The notes under the pieces were generated by a model, which made no database searches, was not told where the DNA came from, and saw nothing but the letters and a program-made list of their open reading frames with translations. This document shows, in pieces, positions 20,131 to 28,616 of a DNA stretch of 64,000 bases; within the stretch, counting starts at the first letter, position 1, and every line of letters starts with the position of its first letter. Made by a program: the position numbers and the translations under genes. Source of the stretch: Parvibaculaceae bacterium (GTDB lineage Bacteria; Pseudomonadota; Alphaproteobacteria; Parvibaculales; Parvibaculaceae); contig JAHBYJ010000001.1 of the NCBI GenBank assembly GCA_019636015.1, forward strand, positions 806,001 to 870,000, in the 5' to 3' direction.

Positions 20131-21069
20131 TCAGTGGAGGGAGACGCTCGTCTCCGGCGGCAGGAACGAAACCTTGTCGTCTTCGCGAGGTGTCTTTGCG
20201 GCCGGTGCTTCGCTGGCGGGCGCCTTGTCGAGTTCTTCCATCTTCTTCCAGAGCGCCGGCTGCGACAGCATGGCGCGCAGATAGGCGATATTGTCGTCCG
20301 CGACATTCGCCGGCAGGTCGGCGCGGGCAAGCCGCTCCGCCTCGTCGAACTCTCCCTTGAGCCCGAGCACGATGGCGAGGTTCTGCCGCGCATAGGCATC
20401 CGACTTCGCATCGGCGACGGCGCGGCGAAGCGTCCGCTCCGCCATGTCGAGGTCGCCCGTCAGCGCATGGGAGAGGCCGAGATTGGTCAGCACGGATGGA
20501 TTGTCCGGCGCCAGTTCGAGGGCGGCATTGTATTTGGCTTTCGCCTCGTCATAGCGCCCCATCTGGTCGAGCGAGACGCCGAGCGCGGAGAGGATCGTCC
20601 AGTCGCGAGGGCTTTTGGCGGCGGCCTCGGAAAGCATGGCGACCGCCTGGTCGGGCCGCCCGCCAGCGGTCAGCGTCTTGCCATATTCTGCAAGCGTGTC
20701 CGCATCGTCCGGATGGCGGATCTGGCTGCGCTGCATCACCATCATCGACTGCTCGATGGAGCCGATCTGGCGCAGCGCGCGAGAATAGCTGATGGCCGTC
20801 ACCGCATCGGCGGGATTGCGCTCGTAAAGAGCGCCCCAATAGGCCGCCGCGGCCACATAATCCTGGGTCTTGGTGCTTTCGACGGCAGCCTGGCGCAGCG
20901 CCGGTTCGCCGATCTGCGCCTCGGCAGCCGCCTGCGGCGATGTCTGCGAGGCGGTGGGCGCTTCGGCTGTGGCGCAGCCTGAAAGCGCCAGAACGGAGCA
21001 CAGGCTCGTCGTCGCGAGCCAGCGGGCAGGGGTCATGGCGAAGAAACGTTGCTGGGTCTTGGAAGTCAT
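20131..21069 (-). CDS. tadD: TPR lipoprotein TadD
   Basis: A 312-aa outer-membrane lipoprotein whose signal ends in the lipobox LSGC (Cys 32). The mature part is a row of tetratricopeptide repeats from about residue 60 to 260 (for example DAVTAISYSRALRQIGSIEQ, DWTILSALGVSLDQMGRYDE, NPSVLTNLGLSHALTGDLDM), then a low-complexity Ala/Pro/Lys tail. TadD-type pilotins help the secretin assemble. It is inverted relative to the cpaA-tadC operon, converging on it at a terminator, and divergent from the TAXI gene with a 144-base shared gap. Confidence 0.9.
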   Translation of the reverse strand: MTSKTQQRFFAMTPARWLATTSLCSVLALSGCATAEAPTASQTSPQAAAEAQIGEPALRQAAVESTKTQDYVAAAAYWGALYERNPADAVTAISYSRALRQIGSIEQSMMVMQRSQIRHPDDADTLAEYGKTLTAGGRPDQAVAMLSEAAAKSPRDWTILSALGVSLDQMGRYDEAKAKYNAALELAPDNPSVLTNLGLSHALTGDLDMAERTLRRAVADAKSDAYARQNLAIVLGLKGEFDEAERLARADLPANVADDNIAYLRAMLSQPALWKKMEELDKAPASEAPAAKTPREDDKVSFLPPETSVSLH

Positions 21070-21213
21070 GGTCCGGTCCCGGTTCGAGAAGCGGGAAGGG
21101 CAGGCGCAAAAAGCGGCGTTCCGGCCCTGTCTGACGCCGATTTTCCGCCAGAGCGGTCAAGAAATGATTAATTATAGAAACAGGGGAAACCCGGAGCGAA
21201 CGCCGGAGAGGCC

Positions 21214-22371
21214 ATGGATTTCGACAAGCTCAGCGCCCGCCTGGCAGGAGCGCTCCGCACCGCGCAGGAAGGGGCGGCGGCGCTCAGCGTCCGCGCCGTT
21301 CTTGCGGGTATCGGCGTCCTCGCCTTCCTGGTCCTCGCACTTTTCGTCTATCTCGCTCCGCCCAGGGTTTTCGAGGAAGAGCCCGATGCCGTCACCTTCT
21401 TCCAGATCGGCACCGGCAGCCCCGGAGACGAATATTTCGCCGTCGGCGAGCGTCTTGCCGCCGCGATCAGCCGCCCGCCCGGGACCCCCCGCTGCGAACG
21501 CGGCCTTCCCTGCGGTGTCGCCGGGCTCGTTGCTGTGGCGAAATCCTCCGCCGGCCCCGTGGCGAATGTCCGTGCGGTAAGCTCGCAGCATTTCGAATCC
21601 GCGCTCGTCGCCGCGCCCGTTCTCGATCTGGCGACCCGCGCGGAGACGCCGTTTCGGGGCGAACCTGCGGTGCGCAATCTGCGGGCTATTGCAGGTGTCT
21701 ATCGCGAAGCGCTTTATCTCATCGTCCGCCGCAATTCTGAGATTACGGGCATTGCAGATCTCGAAGGCATGCGCGTCTCGGTTGGTCCCGTCGGTTCGGG
21801 CACGCGCGAGGCGGCGCTTCCGGTTCTCGCCGTTCACAGTCTCGGCCGTCGCACGGTCCAGATTTTCGAGCATGAACGCGCCACCGCGATCGACCTTCTG
21901 CTGCGCGGTCAGCTCGATGCCTTCTTCCTGGTCGATGCGCTGCCCTCGGAGGAGATCGCGAGCCTTGCAGATCGCGGCGCGATCAACATCGTGCCACTCG
22001 ACGATGAAGAGCTCGAGCAGCTCGTTCGTCCGGGCGCGAATTTCCAGCCGCTCTATATCCCGGAAGGGCTTTATCGTTTCGTCCCGGAAACGCGCACGCT
22101 CGGCATCTCGATGATCTGGGTGGTGAACGAGAATGTCGACCCGGACCTCGTCTACCGCATCACCGGTACGCTGTTCTATCCCGGCAATCGTCAGTTGCTT
22201 TCGGGCTCGGGCCTTGCAGGCCTGCTTCCGGGCGACGAGGGTGAGGCACAACGCTTCGCCATTGCCTCGCTCCCCGTGCCGCTGCATGAGGGCGCCGCGC
22301 GCTACTATGCCGAACGCGGCCTCGTCGATCCCGGTCCACCGCCGCCCGGCCCCGCGCCTGAGCGGCCATAA
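21214..22371 (+). CDS. TAXI-family solute-binding protein, membrane-anchored
   Basis: A 385-aa member of the TAXI (TRAP-associated extracytoplasmic immunogenic) binding-protein family. Family features are FFQIGTGSPGDEYFAVGERLA (residues about 61-81, in two parts), the middle EGMRVSVGPVGSGTREAALP, and the periplasmic-binding fold. In place of a cleavable signal it has a cytoplasmic helix and one membrane segment at about 27-47 (LAGIGVLAFLVLALFVYLA). No TRAP membrane subunit is in the window. The C-terminus is Pro-rich, and the stop lies inside the first unit of a 26-base tandem repeat. Ligand unknown. Confidence 0.8.
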   Translation: MDFDKLSARLAGALRTAQEGAAALSVRAVLAGIGVLAFLVLALFVYLAPPRVFEEEPDAVTFFQIGTGSPGDEYFAVGERLAAAISRPPGTPRCERGLPCGVAGLVAVAKSSAGPVANVRAVSSQHFESALVAAPVLDLATRAETPFRGEPAVRNLRAIAGVYREALYLIVRRNSEITGIADLEGMRVSVGPVGSGTREAALPVLAVHSLGRRTVQIFEHERATAIDLLLRGQLDAFFLVDALPSEEIASLADRGAINIVPLDDEELEQLVRPGANFQPLYIPEGLYRFVPETRTLGISMIWVVNENVDPDLVYRITGTLFYPGNRQLLSGSGLAGLLPGDEGEAQRFAIASLPVPLHEGAARYYAERGLVDPGPPPPGPAPERP

Positions 22372-22424
22372 AAAGCCCCGCGCCTGAGCGGCCATAAAAA
22401 GCCCCGCGCCTGAGCAGCCATAAA
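22354..22424. repeat. 26-base tandem repeat, three copies
   Basis: Units start at 22354, 22380 and 22406. The first two are identical, while the third has one substitution (GAGCAGCC for GAGCGGCC) and is cut short after 19 bases. Each begins GCGCCTGAGCGGCCATAA; the first contains the end of the TAXI reading frame including its TAA stop. Looks like local duplication of the gene's 3' end. Confidence 0.9.
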
Positions 22425-22429
22425 GTCGG

Positions 22430-23104
22430 TCAGGTTCTGGCCTTTTCCTCTTCCTCGGCGCCGTCGACCCAGTCGCGCATCGCCGGTAGCGTCAGGATCG
22501 CTTCCATATAGTTGCGCGCCGTGCCGTCATCGCCAAGCGCCGCGAGATCGACACCATAGGTCCGGAAGCGCGTGACGACCGGTGCATACATGGCGTCCGC
22601 CACGCCGAAACGGCCGAACAGAAACCCCTGGTCCTGCGCCGCCTGCCGCCCGAAGCGCTCCCTTGCCCCCCGCCATATGGCGATGATGCGCCTGGCATTC
22701 GCCAGCGCCGCCTCGCTCTGGCCTTCGCCGGGATGCCTCTCGATCACAGCCATCGGCATGTCGCGGCGGAGGTCCTGAAAGCTCGAATGCATTTCCGCCG
22801 ATGCGCTCCGCGCCACCGCCCGGGCAAGACTGTCCGCCGGCCAGAGCCCCTTGGCCGGATAGAGGTCGGCAATCGTCTCGCAAATGGCAAGCGAGTCGCC
22901 GATCACCATGCCGCGCCATTTGAGCGCCGGCACCTGTCCTGCCGGCGCATGGGCAAGAATCTGCGCCTTCGTGTCCTCTTGCCGCAGCCGGATCGGGGTT
23001 TCCTTGAAGGGGATGCCGGCGTAGCGCATCAGTAGCCAGGGTCTCAGGCTCCAGCTCGAGTAATTCTTGTCGCCGATCAGCAGTTCGAACTCAGGGTCGT
23101 TCAT
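22430..23104 (-). CDS. Glutathione S-transferase family protein
   Basis: A 224-aa cytoplasmic GST-type enzyme. The N-terminal thioredoxin-like domain (about residues 5-80) starts FELLIGDKNYSSWSLRPWLL, with a Ser-rich active-site turn, and has the cis-Pro segment GQVPALKW and the glutathione contact region GDSLAICETIADLYP. The helical C-terminal domain (about 90-215) ends FGVADAMYAPVVTRFRTYGV. Substrate unknown. Single gene, leftward, ending next to the tandem repeat behind the TAXI gene. Confidence 0.88.
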   Translation of the reverse strand: MNDPEFELLIGDKNYSSWSLRPWLLMRYAGIPFKETPIRLRQEDTKAQILAHAPAGQVPALKWRGMVIGDSLAICETIADLYPAKGLWPADSLARAVARSASAEMHSSFQDLRRDMPMAVIERHPGEGQSEAALANARRIIAIWRGARERFGRQAAQDQGFLFGRFGVADAMYAPVVTRFRTYGVDLAALGDDGTARNYMEAILTLPAMRDWVDGAEEEEKART

Positions 23105-23220
23105 TTATTCCTCGCGATACGCTGCATCCGCGCAAGCCTTGCCGTTGCGGGCTTTCCGGCCACTCTATAAGGTTTCGAGCCAGCGAAATCATCCCTTTCC
23201 TCCAGCGGACGGACAATCCC

Positions 23221-24597
23221 TTGCTCGATATTTTCAACCCTTCGAAGGATGTGGCCGCGACACCGGTCTGGCTGCTGCGCGCGGCCGACACCGCCCATTG
23301 GTGCGAGACCCATGCGGGGCCGGGCGCTGCCTGGGTCGCGACCTCGGGCTTCAAGGGCGAGGCGGGCAAGGTGCTGCTGCTGCCGGATGGCTCGGGTGGT
23401 CTGTCGGGCGTGCTGCTCGGTCTGGGCGATGGCGGCGATCCCTTTGTCACCGGCGCGCTTCCTGCGGTGCTCCCCATGGGCGACTATCGCCTTGCCGGTG
23501 AAATTCACGGCGATGCGGAAAAGGCAGCCTTCGGCTTCGCGCTCGGCACTTATCGTTTCACGCGCTACTCAGGAAGCGCACGCGACTGGCCGCGCCTTGT
23601 CTTGCCCGATGGCGTCGATGGCGAAGAGGTAAGCCGCCTCGCCCGTGCGGTCTTCCTCGTCCGCGACCTCATCAATACGCCGGCCGGCGACATGAGCCCC
23701 GCCGATCTTGCCACCGCCGCTTCCCGCGTGGCGGAAGCGCAGGGCGCAAGCCTCTCGGTAATAGAGGGCGAGGCGCTTCTCGCGGAAAACTATCCGATGG
23801 TCCACGCCGTCGGCCGCGCCGCCGCCGTCGCGCCGCGCCTCGTCGACATGCGCTGGGGCAGGGCGGACGCGCCAAAGGTCACGCTGGTCGGCAAGGGCGT
23901 CTGTTTCGACACGGGCGGCCTCGATCTGAAGCCTTCGAGCGCCATGCTGCTGATGAAGAAGGATATGGGCGGCGCGGCCTGCGTGCTTGCGCTCGCGCAG
24001 ATGCTCATGGAGGCAAGGCTCGATATCCGCCTGCGCGTGCTCATTCCTGCGGTTGAGAACAGCGTCTCCGGCAATGCCTTCCGCCCGGGCGATGTGCTGC
24101 CGAGCCGCAAGGGCATCACGGTCGAGATCGGCAATACCGATGCGGAGGGACGCCTCGTTCTCGCCGATGCGCTGACCGAAGCCGACAGCGAGACGCCGGA
24201 CCTCGTCATCGACATGGCGACGCTCACAGGCGCCGCCCGCACGGCACTCGGGCCCGATCTGCCGCCTTTCTATACCGATGACGAGGCGCTGGCCGCCGAA
24301 CTCGCCACCTCCGCCGAGGCCATGGCCGACCCGCTCTGGCGCATGCCGCTCTGGAAGCCTTACGACGCCTGGCTCGAAAGCAAGATTGCCGATGTGAACC
24401 ACGTCTCGGATGGACCTTTCGCCGGCTCCATCACGGCGGCGCTTTTCCTGCGCCGCTTCGTCGAAAAGGCGAAGGCCTATGTCCATTTCGATATTTACGG
24501 CTGGGCCCCCAAGCCGCGCCCGGGCCGCCCCGTCGGCGGCGAGGCCCAGGGCATCCGCGCGCTTTATCACCTCATCAAGCGCCGCTACGGCGCGTGA
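23221..24597 (+). CDS. Leucyl aminopeptidase family protein (M17)
   Basis: A 458-aa cytosolic dinuclear-metal aminopeptidase of family M17. Active-site segments are GKGVCFDTGGLDLKPSSAM (metal-binding and catalytic Lys region), LIPAVENSVSGNAFRPGDV, and the signature NTDAEGRLVLADAL. The N-terminal macro-type domain (about 1-150) is shorter than in E. coli PepA. The start is a TTG (LLDIFNPSKD); no in-frame ATG or GTG lies near it and the ribosome-binding site is weak, so the true start is a little uncertain. Releases N-terminal residues from peptides during protein turnover. Confidence 0.92.
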   Translation: MLDIFNPSKDVAATPVWLLRAADTAHWCETHAGPGAAWVATSGFKGEAGKVLLLPDGSGGLSGVLLGLGDGGDPFVTGALPAVLPMGDYRLAGEIHGDAEKAAFGFALGTYRFTRYSGSARDWPRLVLPDGVDGEEVSRLARAVFLVRDLINTPAGDMSPADLATAASRVAEAQGASLSVIEGEALLAENYPMVHAVGRAAAVAPRLVDMRWGRADAPKVTLVGKGVCFDTGGLDLKPSSAMLLMKKDMGGAACVLALAQMLMEARLDIRLRVLIPAVENSVSGNAFRPGDVLPSRKGITVEIGNTDAEGRLVLADALTEADSETPDLVIDMATLTGAARTALGPDLPPFYTDDEALAAELATSAEAMADPLWRMPLWKPYDAWLESKIADVNHVSDGPFAGSITAALFLRRFVEKAKAYVHFDIYGWAPKPRPGRPVGGEAQGIRALYHLIKRRYGA

Positions 24598-24603
24598 GGC
24601 TTG

Positions 24604-24656
24604 CCGGTTCCGTTCCCGCCGCTAGACTGATACGGGCCCGGAACGGAGGGAACCGG
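24604..24656. promoter_or_regulatory. Imperfect inverted repeat before the MarR gene
   Basis: Left arm CCGGTTCCGTTCC (24604-24616) is mirrored by GGAACGGAGGGAACCGG (24640-24656), two bases longer. The 23 bases between contain TAGACT, a possible -10 box. No U-run follows, so a terminator is less likely than an operator. MarR is 31 bases downstream. Confidence 0.35.
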
Positions 24657-24687
24657 GCAGAGGTCGGGGTAGCGTTGGGGGGACGCC

Positions 24688-25059
24688 ATGCCGGAATTTT
24701 CCACGCCCGGCGCCGGGGAGCTGAAGCCCGTTCAGGCCCTGTCGCTATGGCACGATGTAGTGCTTCAGTCCGTCCGTCAGGCCGGGCCGGACCTGTCGTC
24801 GAGGCAGCTTGCGATCATGTTCATCGTCTATCTCGATCCACCGCCGCACACCGTCAGGGGCTTGGCCGCGATGCTCGGCGTATCGAAGCCCGCCATTACC
24901 CGTGCGCTCGACACGCTGGGCGGCCTCGACCTGTTGAAGCGCGCGCGCGACGATGCCGACCGTCGCAACGTGCTCGTGCAGCGCACGGTGAAGGGGTCTG
25001 CCTTCATGCATGATTTCGCCGAGATCATCGTCCGTTCCTCGCGGGGCCGCGTCGCATGA
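24688..25059 (+). CDS. MarR-family transcriptional regulator
   Basis: A 123-aa winged-helix protein. The helix-turn-helix lies at about residues 52-75 (TVRGLAAMLGVSKPAITRAL) and the wing at about 82-100 (LLKRARDDADRRNVLVQRT, the DxRxxxxxLT-type pattern). It is slightly shorter than classical MarR proteins at both ends. Its stop overlaps the ATG of the NlpC/P60 gene, so both are co-transcribed and the regulator may control that cell-wall peptidase. An imperfect inverted repeat sits in its promoter region. Confidence 0.85.
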   Translation: MPEFSTPGAGELKPVQALSLWHDVVLQSVRQAGPDLSSRQLAIMFIVYLDPPPHTVRGLAAMLGVSKPAITRALDTLGGLDLLKRARDDADRRNVLVQRTVKGSAFMHDFAEIIVRSSRGRVA

Positions 25060-25925
25060 GCCGCACACGCGGGCCCGACCATCGTCTCAATCCCTATCGC
25101 GAGGATCTCGCCGCCGCTCATCTGAGAGGCGAGGTCAAGGCGGCGCGTTTCGTCGAAGGCGTGGACAGGCGCGTCATCCTGCCGAACCTGCCTCTCCTGC
25201 GCGAGCCCGAGCCAGCGGCGCCCATGGACACGCAATTGCTCTTCGGTGAGACATTCCGCGTCTATGAGGAACGGAACGGCTGGGCCTGGGGCCAGGCGGC
25301 GCTCGACGATTATGTCGGTTATGTCGATCTGAAGGGCTTGGGCGCCCGCGTCGTTGCGCCCACGCACACCGTCGCCGCGCTCCGCACCTTCATATATCCG
25401 AAGGCCGACCTGAAGACGCGGCCCGCAACGCCTTTGTCCATGAATGCCAAGGTGAGGGTCACTTCGGCCCGGGGCAATTTCAGCGAGATCGAAGGCGGCG
25501 GTTTCCTCTTCACCGCGCATCTCGCGCCGGTCGGCGCCCATGTCCGCGATTTCGTCGCCGTCGCGGAGGAATTTACCGGCGTCCCCTATCTCTGGGGCGG
25601 GCGCGACAGTCTCGGCCTCGATTGCTCGGGCCTCGTGCAGATGTCGCTTGAGCGTGCGGGCATTTCCTCGCTGCGCGACACCGATATGCAGGAGGCAACG
25701 CTCGGCGAAGCCCTGGTAGAACCGATCGATTTCACCTCGCTCCGCCGCGGCGATCTCGTCTTCTGGCGCGGCCATGTCGGCATCATGGTCGACGCCGAAC
25801 ACATGATCCACGCCAACGCCTTTCACATGCGGGTGGCGGTGGAGCGGCTCGACATCGCCATGTCGCGCATCGCCCGCTCCGACGCAGGCCATGTGACGAG
25901 CATCAAGCGTCTTCCTCAGCGATAG
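25056..25925 (+). CDS. NlpC/P60 family peptidase with SH3-type domains
   Basis: A 289-aa C40-family cysteine peptidase, expected to cut peptidoglycan stem peptides. Two bacterial SH3-like regions (about residues 35-95 and 100-160) precede the catalytic domain (about 165-270). The catalytic Cys 190 is in GLDCSGLVQ, His 240 in RGHVGIMVD, and the third polar residue is His 252. No signal peptide or membrane helix is visible, as is common for this alphaproteobacterial subgroup. Coupled to the MarR gene by a 4-base overlap; converges on the yej operon with a 3-base gap. Confidence 0.9.
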   Translation: MSRTRGPDHRLNPYREDLAAAHLRGEVKAARFVEGVDRRVILPNLPLLREPEPAAPMDTQLLFGETFRVYEERNGWAWGQAALDDYVGYVDLKGLGARVVAPTHTVAALRTFIYPKADLKTRPATPLSMNAKVRVTSARGNFSEIEGGGFLFTAHLAPVGAHVRDFVAVAEEFTGVPYLWGGRDSLGLDCSGLVQMSLERAGISSLRDTDMQEATLGEALVEPIDFTSLRRGDLVFWRGHVGIMVDAEHMIHANAFHMRVAVERLDIAMSRIARSDAGHVTSIKRLPQR

Positions 25926-25928
25926 CTG

Positions 25929-27551
25929 TCAGGTAGCGCCGCCCGGCACGGCTTCGAGGTCGAAGGCCGCCGCCATCAGCGCGCGTGTGTAGTCGGTTTC
26001 CGGACGATCGAAAATCTTGTCGGCGCTGCCGGCTTCCACCACCTTGCCGCCCTTCATCACGATGATGTCGTCGGCAAGCGCGCGCACGACCTTGAGATCG
26101 TGGCTGATGAAGAGATAGGCGAGGTTGTGGCGGCGCTGCAGCTCGCGCAACAGGTCCACGATCTGCGCCTGCACCGACATGTCGAGCGCCGATGTCGGCT
26201 CGTCCAGCATCACGAAACGAGGTTTCAGCGCCATCGCCCGCGCGATGGCGATGCGCTGGCGTTGTCCGCCGGAAAATTCATGCGGATAGCGGTCCTGCAT
26301 CGCGGGGTCGAGGCCGACTTCGCGCAGCGCTTCCGTTACTTGCGCCCGCCTTTCCTCCGCGCTCATTTCAGGGTGCTGGATCTCGAGCCCTTCGCCCACG
26401 ATCTGCGATACCGACATGCGGGGGCTGAGCGAGCCGAACGGGTCCTGAAACACGATCTGCATGTTGCGGCGGAGCGGCCGCATCTCCTTCGACTGCAGGC
26501 CCTGGATCATGTGACCGTTGAAACGGATCTCGCCATCGCTCGAAAGAAGCCGCATCAGAGCAAGGCCGAGCGTCGTCTTGCCCGAACCCGATTCGCCCAC
26601 CACGCCGAGCGTTCGTCCTTCGCGAAGCTTCACCGAAATCCCGTCCACCGCCTTCACATGGCCGACGGTGCGGCGAAGGAAGCCGCGACGGATCGGGAAC
26701 CAGACCTTGAGATTGTCGGCTTCCATGACCACGGGCCCGTCCGCCGCGGCGCCGAGCGCGCGCCCCTTCGGCTCGGAGGCGAGGAGATGCTGCGTATATT
26801 CATGCTTCGGGGTAGCGAAGACCTCCTCCGTCGGCCCATGCTCGACGATCTTGCCCTTCGTCATCACATGCACACGGTCCGCCATCTTCCGCACGATGCC
26901 GAGATCATGCGTGATGAGGAGAAGCGCCATGCCGGTCTCGCGCTTCAGGTCCATCAGCAGCTTCAATATCTGCGCCTGCACCGTCACGTCGAGCGCCGTG
27001 GTGGGTTCATCCGCGATCAGAAGCTGCGGCTCGTTCGCAAGCGCCATGGCGATCACCACGCGCTGGCGCTGCCCGCCCGAAAGCTGGTGCGGATAGGCGT
27101 CGAGCCGTTCTTCGGCGTTTGGAATACCCACGCGCTTCAGGAGGTCGAGCACGCGCGCCCGCACCGCCGCGCCCCGGAGCCCCTTGTGCTCGATCAGCAC
27201 CTCGCCCACCTGGCGTTCGATCGTATGCAGCGGGTTGAGCGAGGTCAGCGGCTCCTGAAAGACCATGGTGATCTTGTTGCCGCGAATCTTCCGCATGGTC
27301 TTCTCGTCGGCGCCGACGAGATTCTTCCCCTCGAACATGATCTCGCCGGAGGGGTGGAACGCCTGCGGATAGTTCAGAAGCTGCATGATGGAAAGCGCCG
27401 AGACGGACTTCCCCGAGCCCGACTCGCCGACAAGGGCGACTGTCTCCCCCGGTTTGATGTCGAAGGACACACGGTCGACCGCCGCCACTTCCTTTCCGTC
27501 CGAACGGAAGGAAACCGAAAGGTCTCTCACCTCGACGAGCGACGTACTCAT
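25929..27551 (-). CDS. yejF: Peptide ABC transporter, double ATP-binding protein (YejF-type)
   Basis: A 540-aa protein with two fused nucleotide-binding domains that energise the peptide importer. First domain: Walker A GESGSGKSVSALS (about 40) and signature LSGGQRQRVVIA. Second domain: Walker A GESGSGKTTLGLA (about 317) and signature FSGGQRQRIAIA, each followed by Walker B (LLIADEPTTALDV, FVMLDEPTSALDM). OppD/OppF-type C-terminal motifs follow each half. Last gene of the five-gene yej operon; its ATG overlaps the yejE stop by four bases. Confidence 0.94.
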   Translation of the reverse strand: MSTSLVEVRDLSVSFRSDGKEVAAVDRVSFDIKPGETVALVGESGSGKSVSALSIMQLLNYPQAFHPSGEIMFEGKNLVGADEKTMRKIRGNKITMVFQEPLTSLNPLHTIERQVGEVLIEHKGLRGAAVRARVLDLLKRVGIPNAEERLDAYPHQLSGGQRQRVVIAMALANEPQLLIADEPTTALDVTVQAQILKLLMDLKRETGMALLLITHDLGIVRKMADRVHVMTKGKIVEHGPTEEVFATPKHEYTQHLLASEPKGRALGAAADGPVVMEADNLKVWFPIRRGFLRRTVGHVKAVDGISVKLREGRTLGVVGESGSGKTTLGLALMRLLSSDGEIRFNGHMIQGLQSKEMRPLRRNMQIVFQDPFGSLSPRMSVSQIVGEGLEIQHPEMSAEERRAQVTEALREVGLDPAMQDRYPHEFSGGQRQRIAIARAMALKPRFVMLDEPTSALDMSVQAQIVDLLRELQRRHNLAYLFISHDLKVVRALADDIIVMKGGKVVEAGSADKIFDRPETDYTRALMAAAFDLEAVPGGAT

Positions 27552-28615
27552 TGCATCACCTTGCGCGGGTCGAAGGCGTCGCGCACCGCTTCGCCGATGA
27601 AGATGAGAAGGCTGAGCATGATGGCGATGGAGAAGAAGCCTGCCAGCCCGAGCCAGGGCGCCTGCAGGTTCGCCTTGCCCTGCTGCAGCAATTCGCCGAG
27701 CGAGGGAGAGCCGGGCGGCAGGCCGAAACCGAGAAAGTCGAGCGCCGTCAGCGTGGTGATGGAGGCATTGAGAATGAAAGGCATGAAGGTCAGCGTCGCC
27801 ACCATCGCATTGGGCAGGAGATGGCGGAACATGATCAGCCCGTTGCCGAGCCCCATGGCCCGCGCCGCATTAACATATTCGAAGTTCCGCGCCCGCAGGA
27901 ATTCAGCCCGAACCACGCCGACAAGCGCCACCCATGAAAAGAGCAGCAATATGCCAAGCAATATCCAGAAACTCGGCTCGATGATCGAGGCGATGATGAT
28001 GAGGAGATAGAGCTGCGGCACGCTCGTCCAGATTTCGATGAAGCGCTGGAAGAGAAGGTCCGTCCAGCCGCCGAAATAGCCCTGCACGGCGCCTGCCGCC
28101 ACACCGATGATCGAGGAGAGAACGGTGAGCGTCAGCCCGAACAGCACGGAAATGCGGAAACCGTAGATGAGCCGCGCCGCCACATCGCGCCCCTGATCGT
28201 CCGTCCCGAGCCAATTGTCCGCGGAAGGCGGCGAAAGCGCCCTGCGGTTCAAGTTGATCGTGCGATAGGAATATTCGATGAGCGGCCAAACCATCACGCC
28301 GCCCGCCTCGCGGATCAGCTCCTGCACATATGGATCGCGGTAGTCCGCCGCCGTCTCGAAATCGCCGCCAAAGGTTGTTTCGGGATAGGTCGCAACGACA
28401 GGGAAATAAATATCGCCCTTGTAGGTGAGGAAGAGCGGCCGGTCGTTCGCGATGAATTCCGCAAAGAGCGAAAAAAAGAACAGAGCGGCGAAAATCCACA
28501 GGCTCCAATAGCCGCGTTTGTTCGCCTTGAAGTTCCGCCAGCGCCGCTGGTTGATCGGGCTCAGCGGCTTCGACCGGAAACCCGGAAAGGGAAGCGCAAG
28601 AAATGCCATCCGCAT
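27548..28615 (-). CDS. yejE: Peptide ABC transporter permease (YejE-type)
   Basis: A 355-aa inner-membrane permease of the OppC group. The N-terminal helix (about residues 36-57) precedes a long periplasmic region carrying TTFGGDFETAADYRDPY, and the C-terminal half has five helices. The ATP-binding-protein contact loop is RAMGLGNGLIMFRHLLPNAM. The opening PINQRRWRNFKANKRGYWSL is typical of YejE. Pairs with YejB and lies between yejB and yejF with minimal spacing. Confidence 0.93.
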   Translation of the reverse strand: MRMAFLALPFPGFRSKPLSPINQRRWRNFKANKRGYWSLWIFAALFFFSLFAEFIANDRPLFLTYKGDIYFPVVATYPETTFGGDFETAADYRDPYVQELIREAGGVMVWPLIEYSYRTINLNRRALSPPSADNWLGTDDQGRDVAARLIYGFRISVLFGLTLTVLSSIIGVAAGAVQGYFGGWTDLLFQRFIEIWTSVPQLYLLIIIASIIEPSFWILLGILLLFSWVALVGVVRAEFLRARNFEYVNAARAMGLGNGLIMFRHLLPNAMVATLTFMPFILNASITTLTALDFLGFGLPPGSPSLGELLQQGKANLQAPWLGLAGFFSIAIMLSLLIFIGEAVRDAFDPRKVMQ

Positions 28616-28616
28616 T

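Noticed and set aside
22354..22424. Intrinsic terminator array
   Set aside because: The tandem units have no stable hairpin with a U-run; they are direct, not inverted, repeats.
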